A stretch of DNA of 64,000 nucleotides from Virgibacillus necropolis (GCF_002224365.1 NZ_CP022437.1:1302001-1366000), one strand, 5' to 3'. Numbered from the stretch's first letter, positions 8,591 to 17,942 are shown. Notes: generated by a model not told the origin, from the sequence alone. Program-made: numbers and translations.

Positions 8591-9919
8591 TTGGGTTTTG
8601 TAAATAAAGGATTAGGTATTCTGTGGATAGTTGTTTTGGCCACCTTATTAGTAGCATGCAGTAATTCAGATTCTGGGAGTGAGACTGGATCTGAAGATAT
8701 TTCGAATAATGATACATCAACTGAAGCAGATGAAGCAACTGATGAAGAAGTTACGATTGTTTATGCTCGTAACGTTGATTCGACAGGTGCTATCAATCTA
8801 GTAATTGAAGCATTTGAGGAAAAGTTTCCAAATATTAATGTAGAATATCGTGAAATGCCAGCTGATAGCGGACAGACACATGATCAATATGTAACTGCCT
8901 TCAGTGCACAAAGCACTGAAATTGATGTTTTCAATGCAGATGTGATTTGGCCCGCTGAGTTTGGGCAAGCAGATTATGCATTAGAACTAGATCGTTTTAT
9001 TGAAAAAGATGGAATTGATATGGATGCCTATTTCCCAGGAACGGTAGCATCAGGTAAATATAATGGGAAACAATGGGCAATGCCAAACTATACAGATGCG
9101 GGTGTTCTTTTTTACAGATCCGATATTGTTGAAACGCCTCCAAAAACATGGGACGAATTGATGGAAATGGCTGCAAAATATCAAGGTGAAAAAGGAACAG
9201 ATTTTGGTTATATCATGCAAGCAGCTCAATATGAAGGCTTAATAACTAACGCGATTGAGTATATTGCATCTTACGGTGGACAAATTATTGACGAAGATAA
9301 CAACGTTGTAGCTGATAGCGCTGAAACAATTAAGGCTATTAAGAAAATGCAAGATGTTGTAAACTCCGACTTTGTACCTGATAACATTTTAAACTTTAAA
9401 GAAGTGGAAACAGAAACAGCTTATATTGAAGGCAAATCTGTATTTGCACGAAACTGGCCGTACATGCAAGCATCTGCAGCTGACGAGGAACGCTCGAAAA
9501 TTGTTGGTAACTCAAAAATCACAACCCTACCGGCAGGTGATGCAGGTAGTGCGTCTAGTCTAGGTGGATGGATGGCAATGATTAACCGTTATTCTGAACA
9601 TCCTGAGGCAGCATGGGAATTTGTGAAATTTTTGACTGGTACAGAAGGACAAAAAATCACAGCAATCTATGGAGGACGTGCACCTACGCTTAAAGCGCTG
9701 TATGACGATCCAGAAGTGAAAGAGGCAAGTCCATTATTTGCAAATCCAGAGTTTACAAAAGTATTGGAAAGTGCTGTATCAAGACCAGTAACGCCAATAT
9801 ATCCAAAAATTTCTGACATTATGCAAATTGAATTATCAAAGGCCTTAACTGGAGACCAAACTGCAGAAGAGACTGCAAAAAATATGCAAGCAAAAATTAC
9901 AGAAGCGGTTAATGAGTAA
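8591..9919 (+). CDS. ABC transporter sugar-binding lipoprotein 2 (tandem paralogue)
   Basis: A 442-residue paralogue of the preceding lipoprotein with the same length, lipobox (LLVAC, Cys23) and long identical blocks, e.g. EVTIVYAR, YVTAFSAQS and MQAAQYEGLITNAIE. It also starts with TTG behind AAAGGGGGAA. Differences cluster at scattered positions throughout, so this is an established duplication under selection, not a recent exact copy. Both copies are open and intact. They may widen ligand range or raise receptor dose for the single pair of permeases. A hairpin separates it from those genes. Confidence 0.9.
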   Translation: MGFVNKGLGILWIVVLATLLVACSNSDSGSETGSEDISNNDTSTEADEATDEEVTIVYARNVDSTGAINLVIEAFEEKFPNINVEYREMPADSGQTHDQYVTAFSAQSTEIDVFNADVIWPAEFGQADYALELDRFIEKDGIDMDAYFPGTVASGKYNGKQWAMPNYTDAGVLFYRSDIVETPPKTWDELMEMAAKYQGEKGTDFGYIMQAAQYEGLITNAIEYIASYGGQIIDEDNNVVADSAETIKAIKKMQDVVNSDFVPDNILNFKEVETETAYIEGKSVFARNWPYMQASAADEERSKIVGNSKITTLPAGDAGSASSLGGWMAMINRYSEHPEAAWEFVKFLTGTEGQKITAIYGGRAPTLKALYDDPEVKEASPLFANPEFTKVLESAVSRPVTPIYPKISDIMQIELSKALTGDQTAEETAKNMQAKITEAVNE

Positions 9920-9965
9920 GAAGGAAGGTCACAAGGTATTGAAATACTGCTAAACAATAAAATAA

Positions 9966-9991
9966 GGCGGGATAGGGTAACCTATCTTGCC
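9966..9991 (+). promoter_or_regulatory. Intercistronic GNRA-loop hairpin between receptor and permease genes
   Basis: GGCGGGATAGG and CCTATCTTGCC form an 11-bp stem with two G-U pairs, closed by the four-base loop GTAA. The following sequence is only mildly T-rich, so it may be a partial terminator or an mRNA-end stabiliser that keeps binding-protein mRNA more abundant than permease mRNA. Confidence 0.55.
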
Positions 9992-10051
9992 TTTCTATCA
10001 ATCTATCATTAAATACATATTATTCGTTCTATAGGTAAGGGGGTTTTATAA

Positions 10052-11383
10052 ATGGCAGACAGGAAAAAACGACGTTTTGAACTCAATGAAAAACAGCTTG
10101 GCTATACGATGGTGATCCCATCATTGATTCTCGTAATTGTAGTTGTCCTTTGGCCGGTTGCTCAATCGTTTTGGAATAGTATGTTTGATTACAGGCTAAA
10201 TGATCCTGCACGATCAGAGACATTACTGGGTTCGAATATCGATCTTGAAAACTATCTTGATAATTACTTTTATATTGAGGGCCAACTGGAGGATTTAGAG
10301 GGTTCTGCTGAAAAGCCTGAGGTAAAAGAAACGATTACGAATATTGAGGAAGGGATCAATGAGTTTCACAGTAATTTGCTAAGTGACGATGCAGTGAAGC
10401 AGAAGGTTGATAAAATCAATCAGATGCTGATGAACTATGAGCCTGTTACTAACGAAGAGCTTAAGTATATAGAGATAGAAAATGATTTTGCTGAATCCTA
10501 TCGATCAGCTCTAGACAGCTATCAAACAGATTTGATGCAAATTGCTGAATCTGCTAGTGACGATGCGCTGAGTGAGCAGTTTAAGCAAACTGCTGGGTTA
10601 ATAGGCAGCACTAGTGAAACTATCCTGAAATCAAATTTCGTTGGCCTTAATAATTACGTCAATTATTTTCAAGATCAGCGAATGTGGAAATCGTTGTGGA
10701 ATACAACATTTTTTACAATAATTTCAGTTGTCTTTGAATTGGTTTTAGGTTTAGCGATTGCACTTCTCATCAACAGGGCTTTTAAGGGAAGAGGTATTAT
10801 CCGTGCATCTGTCTTGATTCCATGGGCAATTCCAACAGCCGTTGCTGCTATGATGTGGGGCTTTTTGTATGACGGACAATCAGGTATTGTCGCCCACTAT
10901 TTACAGGTTTTTCATATTATTCCTGATGCATCCTGGTTATTATCGACTTCTAATGGTGGTATGTTCTCGGTAATCTTAGCCGATGTCTGGAAAACAACAC
11001 CATATATGGCTTTATTGCTTTTAGCGGGTCTTCAAACGATACCAGCATCTCTATATGAAGCTTCAAACGTGGATGGCGCTAATAAATTCCAGCAATTCTG
11101 GGGCATAACATTGCCGTTGTTAAAATCGTCTATCTTAGTTGCGTTATTGTTTAGAACGCTAGATGCATTTCGTGTATTCGATCTAATTTACGTTTTAACT
11201 GGCGGAGGACCTGCCAACGCAACGGAATCGATATCGATTTATGCATATAAAACATTATTTGCCCAACAGAACTTTGGGGAAGGTTCTACACTTTCCGTTA
11301 TCGTATTCTTATGTGTGGCAATCATTAGTTTTATCTACGTAAAGCTAATCGGATCGGAACTATTCGCAGGTCGTTCGAGATAA
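10052..11383 (+). CDS. MalF-type sugar ABC permease with a large outside insert
   Basis: 443 residues, against roughly 290-300 for most Gram-positive permeases of this family. TM1 is at about residues 18-40 (YTMVIPSLILVIVVVLWPV). A hydrophilic, acidic, helix-prone segment of roughly 140 residues follows (about 50-190), and then the usual five-helix core. The EAA loop that contacts the ATPase reads EASNVDGANKFQQFWGITLPLL-like around residues 335-355. The insert sits where MalF carries its periplasmic P2 domain, so it may touch the binding lipoproteins. An AAGGGGG ribosome site precedes the ATG. No ATPase gene lies in the operon; a shared MsmX-type ATPase elsewhere is likely. Confidence 0.88.
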   Translation: MADRKKRRFELNEKQLGYTMVIPSLILVIVVVLWPVAQSFWNSMFDYRLNDPARSETLLGSNIDLENYLDNYFYIEGQLEDLEGSAEKPEVKETITNIEEGINEFHSNLLSDDAVKQKVDKINQMLMNYEPVTNEELKYIEIENDFAESYRSALDSYQTDLMQIAESASDDALSEQFKQTAGLIGSTSETILKSNFVGLNNYVNYFQDQRMWKSLWNTTFFTIISVVFELVLGLAIALLINRAFKGRGIIRASVLIPWAIPTAVAAMMWGFLYDGQSGIVAHYLQVFHIIPDASWLLSTSNGGMFSVILADVWKTTPYMALLLLAGLQTIPASLYEASNVDGANKFQQFWGITLPLLKSSILVALLFRTLDAFRVFDLIYVLTGGGPANATESISIYAYKTLFAQQNFGEGSTLSVIVFLCVAIISFIYVKLIGSELFAGRSR

Positions 11384-11394
11384 GGGGGGAGAAA

Positions 11395-12216
11395 ATGAAT
11401 AAAAAAGCAGGAATTGGGTTTTATATTTTTTTAGTGGTATTTGTGTTCCTTGTCATGTTTCCATTTATTTGGGTCTTTTTAACATCAATTAAACCACCAG
11501 GTGAAATTTTTTCATCATTTAAATGGTTTACGAGTAACCCATCGCTTGAATCGTATACCGCGGCACTAACGAGTCGACCGCTACTGCGTTATATGTTAAA
11601 TAGTTTTGTTGTGGCATCGTTAACTACAATTTTGTCATTAACATTTGCTTCTTTTACAGCTTACGCGGTGACAAGATTGCCGATTAAAGGAAAGGGACTG
11701 ATATTGGGAGTTGTACTCGCGGCTTCAATGTTTCCGCAGATTGCAATTATTTCACCAATGTTTAACCTAATTACTGGACTTGGTCTACGTAACAGTTACT
11801 TGGGACTAGTGATTCCATATATAACGATAAGTTTACCGTTATCAATTTGGATCTTGTCAACCTTCTTTCAAAAGATTCCATTTGAGCTCGAGGAGTCTGC
11901 TAAACTAGATGGAGCAAGCCCATTTCAAACCTTTCGGAAAGTTATCTTACCACTAGCAACACCAGGTATATTTACTACTGGAATTCTCGTGTTTATTGCT
12001 GCTTGGAATGAATATTTATTTGCATTAACGATTAACACTGCAGATGTATGGCGCACGGTTCCAGTAGGGATTTCGTTATATCAAAGTCAATTTTCTGTTC
12101 CGTGGGGAGATATCTCTGCAGCGACAGTTATTGTTACCATTCCAATCGTAATTTTGGTACTATTTTTCCAAAAACGAATTGTATCCGGTTTAACGTCGGG
12201 ATCTGTGAAAGAATAA
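11395..12216 (+). CDS. MalG-type sugar ABC permease
   Basis: 273-residue inner partner of the importer, with about six transmembrane helices and the EAA loop (LEESAKLDGASPFQTFRKVILPL, read from about residue 163). It starts 11 bp after the MalF-like gene behind GGGGGGAGAA. Length and motif are normal for the CUT1 sugar family. It forms the channel with the upstream permease; energy must come from an ATPase encoded elsewhere. Confidence 0.9.
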   Translation: MNKKAGIGFYIFLVVFVFLVMFPFIWVFLTSIKPPGEIFSSFKWFTSNPSLESYTAALTSRPLLRYMLNSFVVASLTTILSLTFASFTAYAVTRLPIKGKGLILGVVLAASMFPQIAIISPMFNLITGLGLRNSYLGLVIPYITISLPLSIWILSTFFQKIPFELEESAKLDGASPFQTFRKVILPLATPGIFTTGILVFIAAWNEYLFALTINTADVWRTVPVGISLYQSQFSVPWGDISAATVIVTIPIVILVLFFQKRIVSGLTSGSVKE

Positions 12217-12241
12217 TATTTCTAAATAAAAGGATGATGAA

Positions 12242-13324
12242 ATGATGAAAAAATTAAAAGTTGCTATTATTGGGTGTGGAGGTATTGCAAACGGCAAACA
12301 CCTTCCAAGCTTACAAAAGGTAGAGCAGGTAGAACTTGTTGCGTTTTGTGATAGTGAGGTAGAAAAAGCACAGGTTGCAGCGGATGCGTATGGAATGTCT
12401 GGCGCAAAGGTATACGAAGATTATAAAGAATTATTACAGGATGCAACGATTGACGTAGTACATGTCTGTACACCAAATATTTCACATGCAGAAATTTCTA
12501 TTGCCGCTTTGAAAGCTGGAAAACACGTGATGTGTGAAAAACCAATGGCAAAAACATCTGAAGAAGCAAAACGTATGATTGAAGCAGCAGAGGAAACTGG
12601 CAAAAAACTGACAATTGGCTATAACAACCGCTTTAGACAAGATAGTCAACATTTGCGTAAAGTTTCCGAGCGAGGAGATTTAGGTGAAGTTTATTTTGCC
12701 AAAGCACATGCGATTCGTCGTCGTGCAGTACCAACATGGGGTGTATTTTTAGATGAAGAAAAACAAGGTGGTGGCCCGTTGATTGATATTGGGACGCATG
12801 CACTTGATTTAACGTTATGGATGATGGATAACTACAAGCCAAAATCTGTAATGGGGTCGACGTTTCACAAGTTAGGAAAACAGAAGGATGCCGCCAATGC
12901 GTGGGGCGCCTGGGATCCAAAAAAATTCACGGTAGAGGATTCGGCGTTTGGGTTTATTACGATGGAAAACGGTGCAACAATTGTACTTGAATCAAGCTGG
13001 GCTCTGAACTCACTCGAGGTTGATGAAGCGAAATGCTCGTTAAGCGGAACTAAAGGTGGCGCAGACATGAAGGACGGATTGCGCATTAACGGAGAAGAAT
13101 TTGGTAAGCTTTATACAACGAATGTTGAGTTGAATAATAGTGGTGTTGCCTTTTATGACGGTGAAGCAGAGAGTGATGCAGACCTAGAGGCTCGGCTTTG
13201 GATTGAAAGTCTTTTGAATGACACAGAACAAACTGTAAAACCGAAAGAAGCGCTTGTTGTTACACAAATTTTAGAGGCAATCTATGAATCTGCAAGAACT
13301 GGGAAGGCAGTATATTTCGATTAA
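12242..13324 (+). CDS. Gfo/Idh/MocA family sugar dehydrogenase 1
   Basis: 360 residues with an N-terminal Rossmann fold (AIIGCGGIANGKHLP), the EKPMA motif near residue 100 whose lysine is catalytic in this family, and the C-terminal GGGPLIDIGTHALDL motif with the catalytic Asp/His. The RRRAVPTWGVF segment is shared with the third paralogue at 15900. Such enzymes oxidise ring or C3 hydroxyls of sugars, inositols or glycosides with NAD(P). It follows the permease genes by 25 bp and overlaps nothing. Ligand unknown; I infer oxidation of an imported glycoside. Confidence 0.88.
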   Translation: MMKKLKVAIIGCGGIANGKHLPSLQKVEQVELVAFCDSEVEKAQVAADAYGMSGAKVYEDYKELLQDATIDVVHVCTPNISHAEISIAALKAGKHVMCEKPMAKTSEEAKRMIEAAEETGKKLTIGYNNRFRQDSQHLRKVSERGDLGEVYFAKAHAIRRRAVPTWGVFLDEEKQGGGPLIDIGTHALDLTLWMMDNYKPKSVMGSTFHKLGKQKDAANAWGAWDPKKFTVEDSAFGFITMENGATIVLESSWALNSLEVDEAKCSLSGTKGGADMKDGLRINGEEFGKLYTTNVELNNSGVAFYDGEAESDADLEARLWIESLLNDTEQTVKPKEALVVTQILEAIYESARTGKAVYFD

Positions 13325-13339
13325 GGAGTGTGTACGAAT

Positions 13340-14335
13340 ATGAAGGTAGCGTTGTTAAGTAGGTGGCATGTACATGCGGATGATTATGCCCGCGCGGTTC
13401 ATGAAAATGATCAGTTAACGGTTGAACTTGTTTGGGATGAAGATAGTGAACGCGGAAAAAAATGGGCCGATGAACTGGGTGTTCCATTTGAAAAAGAATT
13501 AGAAGTGGTTTTGTCTGATCCGGAAATAGACGCTGTTATCGTGAGTACGCCGACAAATTTGCATAAAGAAATTATTTTGGCAGCAGCAGCGCATAAGAAG
13601 CATGTTTTTACGGAAAAAGTGTTGGCTTTTACTGCCGAAGAATGTGATAACATCTATGATGCTGCTGCAGAGCACGATGTTGAATTAATGGTATCGTTAC
13701 CGCGATTAACAGAAAAAGAGTTTTTGTACGCGGAAAAAGCAGTGAATGAAGGCTGGATCGGAATGTTGACGATGATTCGTTGCCGACTTGCACATAATGG
13801 TGCTGTGGTACCAGAAGGGGAAACACAAGGATGGTTACCGGCACGTTTCTTTGATAAAGAGCAGACAGGTGGTGGATCGTTGATTGATCTTGGCGCCCAT
13901 CCGATTTATTTGACCAATCGCTTAGCTGGCCGCGCTGAGGCTGTTTATTCTCGCTTACAGCAAGACGATGAAAAAAAGGTAGATGTTAGTGCAGCAGTTA
14001 TCGTGGAGTATGAATCTGGTGCCCTTGGTATGATCGAGACAAGCTTCCTGTCGCATGGAAGCCCGTTTCAATTGGAATTATACGGAACAGAAGGGACATT
14101 GCTTTGTACAGACGGGGCAGTTCAGCTGAAAAGCATTCACCATGGTGATGGGAATTGGCTGAATCTAGAGGAAGAATTACCGTCTGTACTAAAACCATTA
14201 GAGCAATGGGTAGCCAAAATTCGTAATGGCGTTGAGCCATCTATAACAAAAGAAGACGTTATTAATTTAACCAAAATAAATGATGCCGCCGCTTTTTCAC
14301 ATTTAAAAGGGTGCCGAATTTTTATAGAAAAATAA
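13340..14335 (+). CDS. Gfo/Idh/MocA family oxidoreductase 2 (divergent)
   Basis: About 331 residues, with Rossmann start VALLSRWHVHADDY, lacking the usual GxGxxA pattern. EKV replaces EKP (HVFTEKVLAF), and GGGSLIDLGAHPIYL replaces the usual GxHxxD motif, so one normally acidic position is Tyr. These changes suggest a different substrate or stereochemistry from paralogues 1 and 3. ATG at 13340 is preferred because AAGGAG at 13323-13328 overlaps the alternative GTG at 13328. It lies 15 bp downstream of dehydrogenase 1. Fold assignment is good; activity is less certain. Confidence 0.82.
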   Translation: MKVALLSRWHVHADDYARAVHENDQLTVELVWDEDSERGKKWADELGVPFEKELEVVLSDPEIDAVIVSTPTNLHKEIILAAAAHKKHVFTEKVLAFTAEECDNIYDAAAEHDVELMVSLPRLTEKEFLYAEKAVNEGWIGMLTMIRCRLAHNGAVVPEGETQGWLPARFFDKEQTGGGSLIDLGAHPIYLTNRLAGRAEAVYSRLQQDDEKKVDVSAAVIVEYESGALGMIETSFLSHGSPFQLELYGTEGTLLCTDGAVQLKSIHHGDGNWLNLEEELPSVLKPLEQWVAKIRNGVEPSITKEDVINLTKINDAAAFSHLKGCRIFIEK

Positions 14336-14375
14336 TCTTATGAGTCATAGAATCTTATGTAGAGGAGAATGACAT

Positions 14376-15131
14376 ATGGGAAACATTGGATTACAGTTAT
14401 ACTCTGTACGAACAATGGCAGAACAGGGCTTTTTGGGGACTGTTCGCAAGGTTGCTGACATGGGCTATGATGCCGTACAATTTGCTGGTTTTTTTGAAAC
14501 GCCCGCAGATCAAGTGAAAAATGTATTGGATGAAAAGGGGATTTGTGTGGCAGGTAGCCATACGCCTCTTGATCTATTAAAAGGTGATAAGCTAAAAGAA
14601 GCAATTCTTTATAATCAAGAAATTGATAACGACTTAATCATCTGCCCATACTTGCCCGAAGAGAAACGAAATTCAGTTGAAAGCTATAAACGGACTGCCG
14701 AGGAGCTAAATAAAATCGGTCAAATATGTAAAGAAAATGGAATGATTTTTGGGTACCACAACCATAATTTTGAGTTCAAAAATTTTGATGGAATCACGGG
14801 ATTTGATCTACTTTTTGGAAACACAGATCCAGATCTTGTTAAAATCGAATTGGATTGCTTTTGGGCTGTTCATGCTGGGTATGATGCAAAAACTATTATT
14901 GAAAAATATGGAGATCGCGTTGTTTCTTTACACATAAAGGATATGACAGAAGTAAGTGGAGAAAAGAAAAGCGTTGAAATTGGAAGTGGCATGCTTGATA
15001 TGAATGACCTACTATCCGTAGCAAAAAGTCAGCACGTTGACTGGCTTGTTGTGGAACAAGAAGATTTTGATCAGGACCCAATGGCTAGCGCTAAAATTAA
15101 TCGAGACAATTTAATCGATCTTTTAAACTAA
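14376..15131 (+). CDS. Sugar phosphate isomerase/epimerase-like TIM barrel 1
   Basis: 251 residues of the xylose-isomerase-like (AP endonuclease 2) barrel. It begins IGLQLYSVR and has metal-site motifs GYHNHNFEF, IELDCFWA, SLHIKDM and VVEQED in the expected order. Members isomerise, epimerise, dehydrate or, in C-glycoside cleaving enzymes, eliminate 3-keto-sugars using a divalent metal. Pairing with Gfo/Idh/MocA dehydrogenases is typical. RBS AGGAGAA precedes the ATG. Substrate is not recognisable; a keto-sugar intermediate is my inference. Confidence 0.82.
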   Translation: MGNIGLQLYSVRTMAEQGFLGTVRKVADMGYDAVQFAGFFETPADQVKNVLDEKGICVAGSHTPLDLLKGDKLKEAILYNQEIDNDLIICPYLPEEKRNSVESYKRTAEELNKIGQICKENGMIFGYHNHNFEFKNFDGITGFDLLFGNTDPDLVKIELDCFWAVHAGYDAKTIIEKYGDRVVSLHIKDMTEVSGEKKSVEIGSGMLDMNDLLSVAKSQHVDWLVVEQEDFDQDPMASAKINRDNLIDLLN

Positions 15132-15152
15132 AAAAACACGAGGTGAAGTAGA

Positions 15153-15872
15153 ATGAACGTTACAATATGGAATGAAAACCGTCATGAAAAGAAAAATCCA
15201 AAGGTTGAAGAAATTTATCCAACTGGAATCCATGGGGCCATTGCGGATTTTTTACAGGAAGAGGGATTCAATACACAGACTGCGACATTAGATGAAGCAG
15301 AGCATGGTCTAACTGAAGAAGTGTTAGATAATACAGATGTTCTTGTTTGGTGGGGGCATTTGGCACACGAGGAAGTTACCGAAGATGTTGCCGAAAAGGT
15401 AAAGCAGCGAGTACTCGACGGAATGGGCTTGGTTGTCTTGCACTCGGCTCATTTTTCCAAGGTATTTAAAAAGCTTATGGGCACTGGTTGTGATTTGAAA
15501 TGGCGCGAGGCGGATGAGAAAGAACGCCTTTGGGTTGTTGATCCAAGTCATCCGATTACAGAAGGTCTTGGTCAATATATCGAGCTAGAGAAAGAAGAAA
15601 TGTATGGGGAGCATTTTGATATTCCAGCACCCGATCAATTAGTTTTCGTTAGTTGGTTTGAAGGTGGCGAGGTGTTCCGTAGTGGTGCAACGTTCACACG
15701 TGGAAGAGGGAAGATATTTTATTTTAGACCAGGTCATGAAACATATCCTACCTATCACAATAAAGAAATTCAACAGGTAATCAAAAATGGTGTGAAATGG
15801 GCAAAGAATACGAACACATCTAAACATAAATACGGAAATGCGAAGCCGTTAGAAGAGATTAAAAATAAATAG
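15153..15872 (+). CDS. ThuA-like protein (trehalose-utilisation family)
   Basis: 239 residues of the ThuA family, a class I glutamine-amidotransferase-like fold ([35 protein letters not shown] near the end). In rhizobia ThuA works with the Gfo/Idh/MocA dehydrogenase ThuB on trehalose, maltitol and related disaccharides through 3-keto forms. Here it sits between an isomerase-like gene and a third dehydrogenase, which supports the same kind of role. ACGAGGTGAAG is the ribosome site. The catalytic Cys of true amidotransferases is replaced (LHSAH), as usual for ThuA. Confidence 0.85.
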   Translation: MNVTIWNENRHEKKNPKVEEIYPTGIHGAIADFLQEEGFNTQTATLDEAEHGLTEEVLDNTDVLVWWGHLAHEEVTEDVAEKVKQRVLDGMGLVVLHSAHFSKVFKKLMGTGCDLKWREADEKERLWVVDPSHPITEGLGQYIELEKEEMYGEHFDIPAPDQLVFVSWFEGGEVFRSGATFTRGRGKIFYFRPGHETYPTYHNKEIQQVIKNGVKWAKNTNTSKHKYGNAKPLEEIKNK

Positions 15873-15899
15873 ATTTTGCATGAAAGAAAGGGTCTTACT

Positions 15900-16940
15900 A
15901 TGACGAAATTAAAAATGGGAATTATCGGTGCAGGCGGTATCGCGCAGGATCGGCATATACCTGCTTACCTGAAATTGCAGGATGAAGTGGAACTTACTGC
16001 TGTACAAGATTTGAATATTGAACGCGCACGGGAGGTAGCGAATAGGTTTAGAATTCCACATGTTTTTCAGGATTACAGAGAACTATTTGAAATGGTCGAT
16101 GCGGTGACAATTTGTACACCAAATAAATTTCACCCGGAAATTGCGATTCGTGCATTAGAAGCAGGCGTGCATGTCTTGTGTGAAAAACCTATGGCAATCA
16201 CGACAAAAGAGGGAGAGGAAATGATTGCTGCTTCTAAGAAAACAAATACACGTTTATCGATTGCCTATCATTATCGCCATACGAAGGAAGCGCGTGTTGC
16301 TAAGCAAGCAATTTTGAATAATGAAATTGGCGATCCGTTGGTTACGCGTGTGCAGGCAATGAGACGTCGGAAGGTTCCGGGCTGGGGTGTTTTCACAAAT
16401 AAGGATTTGCAGGGCGGAGGAAGTTTAATAGATTGGGGATGCCATTTCCTTGATCTGGCCATTTGGTTATTAGGAGATCCAAAGCCTATAGAGGTAATAG
16501 GAACGACGTACAATCGACTAAGTAGAACGCCAAACCAGTTGAATGAATGGGGCGTTTTTGACCATGAAACATTCGATGTGGATGACCATGTGACGGGGTA
16601 TATTACCTTTGAGAATGGTGTTTCCTTAATGCTTGAGTGTTCATGGGCAGCGAATATCAAAGATGATAGTACAAGTCTTAGCATTTCTGGTGTAGACGGT
16701 GGATTGAATGTATATCCATTTGAACTCTATCAGGCTAAGTATGGAACCTTTTTCAGTGGCGAGGCAAAATTTGCGGAGGTAGAAGATAACGCTGGACTAT
16801 TACAAGCTGAGAATTTTGTTACTAGTTGTTTAGGAAAAGCAGATTTAATCGTGAAGCCAGAGCAGGCCTTACAAGTAACAAGAATAATGGAAGCAATTTA
16901 TAAGAGTAGTGAAACAGGAAAAAGCATTCGGTTAGGGTGA
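15900..16940 (+). CDS. Gfo/Idh/MocA family sugar dehydrogenase 3
   Basis: 346 residues with IIGAGGIAQDRHIP, CEKPMAI and GGGSLIDWGCHFLDL, plus RRRKVPGWGVF as in dehydrogenase 1. The two are evidently close paralogues with complete catalytic motifs. ATG at 15900 is chosen because GAAAGAAAGGG is well placed and the fold begins right after it; the frame stays open back to 15876 without a good site. It may act on a different carbon or on the reverse step relative to dehydrogenase 1, giving oxidation followed by reduction with inversion, as proposed for E. coli YcjQ/YcjS. Confidence 0.87.
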   Translation: MTKLKMGIIGAGGIAQDRHIPAYLKLQDEVELTAVQDLNIERAREVANRFRIPHVFQDYRELFEMVDAVTICTPNKFHPEIAIRALEAGVHVLCEKPMAITTKEGEEMIAASKKTNTRLSIAYHYRHTKEARVAKQAILNNEIGDPLVTRVQAMRRRKVPGWGVFTNKDLQGGGSLIDWGCHFLDLAIWLLGDPKPIEVIGTTYNRLSRTPNQLNEWGVFDHETFDVDDHVTGYITFENGVSLMLECSWAANIKDDSTSLSISGVDGGLNVYPFELYQAKYGTFFSGEAKFAEVEDNAGLLQAENFVTSCLGKADLIVKPEQALQVTRIMEAIYKSSETGKSIRLG

Positions 16941-16967
16941 AAATATTTTAAGGCGAAGGTGATACAT

Positions 16968-17936
16968 ATGAAATTAGGTGTATTTTGCGTGTTATTTTCA
17001 GAGAAGTCCTTTGAAGAAATGCTAGACCATGTGAAGGATTCTGGCTTGCAGACAGTTGAAATCGGAACAGGCGGACATCCTGGAAATGCACATTGTAATG
17101 TAGATGAATTATTGAATAGCGCGGAAAAGCGTGTGGACTATTTGGATAAGGTTCACACGCGAGGGTTAACAATTAGTGCCTTTAGTTGTCATGGAAATCC
17201 AATTTCTCCAGATAAACAGGTTGCGGATGAATCACATGAAGTTTTTGTGAAAACAGTGAAATTGGCTGAATTAATGGATGTACCAGTTGTTAATACATTT
17301 TCTGGAACACCTGGTGACCACGAGGAAGCAAAATATCCAAATTGGCCTGTGACCCCATGGCCTAGTGAGTATTCGGATATTTTGAAGTGGCAATGGGAAG
17401 AAAAACTGATTCCATATTGGAAAGAACAAGGGGAGTTTGCGCAGGCTCACGGCGTTAAGATTGGATTAGAGCTTCACGCGGGGTTCTTGGTTCACACACC
17501 ATATACCATGCTGAAATTGAGAGAAGCAACATGTGATGCAATTGGCGCAAACCTTGATCCGAGCCACTTATGGTGGCAAGGTATTGATCCAGTAGCTGCA
17601 ATTAAAATTCTGGGTAAGGAAAATGCGATCCATCATTTCCATGCAAAAGATACATATATTGATCAGGAGAACGTGAACATGTATGGCCTGACGGATATGC
17701 AGCCATATGGTAATGTCCAAACACGCGCATGGAGTTTCCGTTCAGTTGGTTATGGTCACGGAGTTCAGGAGTGGTCTACTATTATTAGTGCCTTGCGAAC
17801 GTATGGTTACGATTATGTTGTCAGTATCGAGCATGAAGATCCAATAATGTCTGTTGACGAGGGTTTCAGTAAAGCAGTTGCAAACTTAAAAAGTATTAAT
17901 ATAGCAGAAAAGCCCGCGGATATGTGGTGGGCATAA
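16968..17936 (+). CDS. Sugar isomerase/epimerase-like TIM barrel 2 (YcjR-like class)
   Basis: 322 residues, longer than barrel 1. It begins LGVFCVLFSEKSFEEML and has metal-site motifs GLELHAGF, NLDPSHLWWQ, HFHAKDTY and SIEHEDP. The resemblance is to YcjR-type enzymes that epimerise or isomerise keto-glycosides. ATG at 16968 follows AAGGCGAAGGTG; the in-frame GTG at 16959 lies inside that site. It is the last gene of the operon, followed by a terminator. Exact reaction unknown. Confidence 0.82.
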   Translation: MKLGVFCVLFSEKSFEEMLDHVKDSGLQTVEIGTGGHPGNAHCNVDELLNSAEKRVDYLDKVHTRGLTISAFSCHGNPISPDKQVADESHEVFVKTVKLAELMDVPVVNTFSGTPGDHEEAKYPNWPVTPWPSEYSDILKWQWEEKLIPYWKEQGEFAQAHGVKIGLELHAGFLVHTPYTMLKLREATCDAIGANLDPSHLWWQGIDPVAAIKILGKENAIHHFHAKDTYIDQENVNMYGLTDMQPYGNVQTRAWSFRSVGYGHGVQEWSTIISALRTYGYDYVVSIEHEDPIMSVDEGFSKAVANLKSINIAEKPADMWWA

Positions 17937-17942
17937 ATGAAG

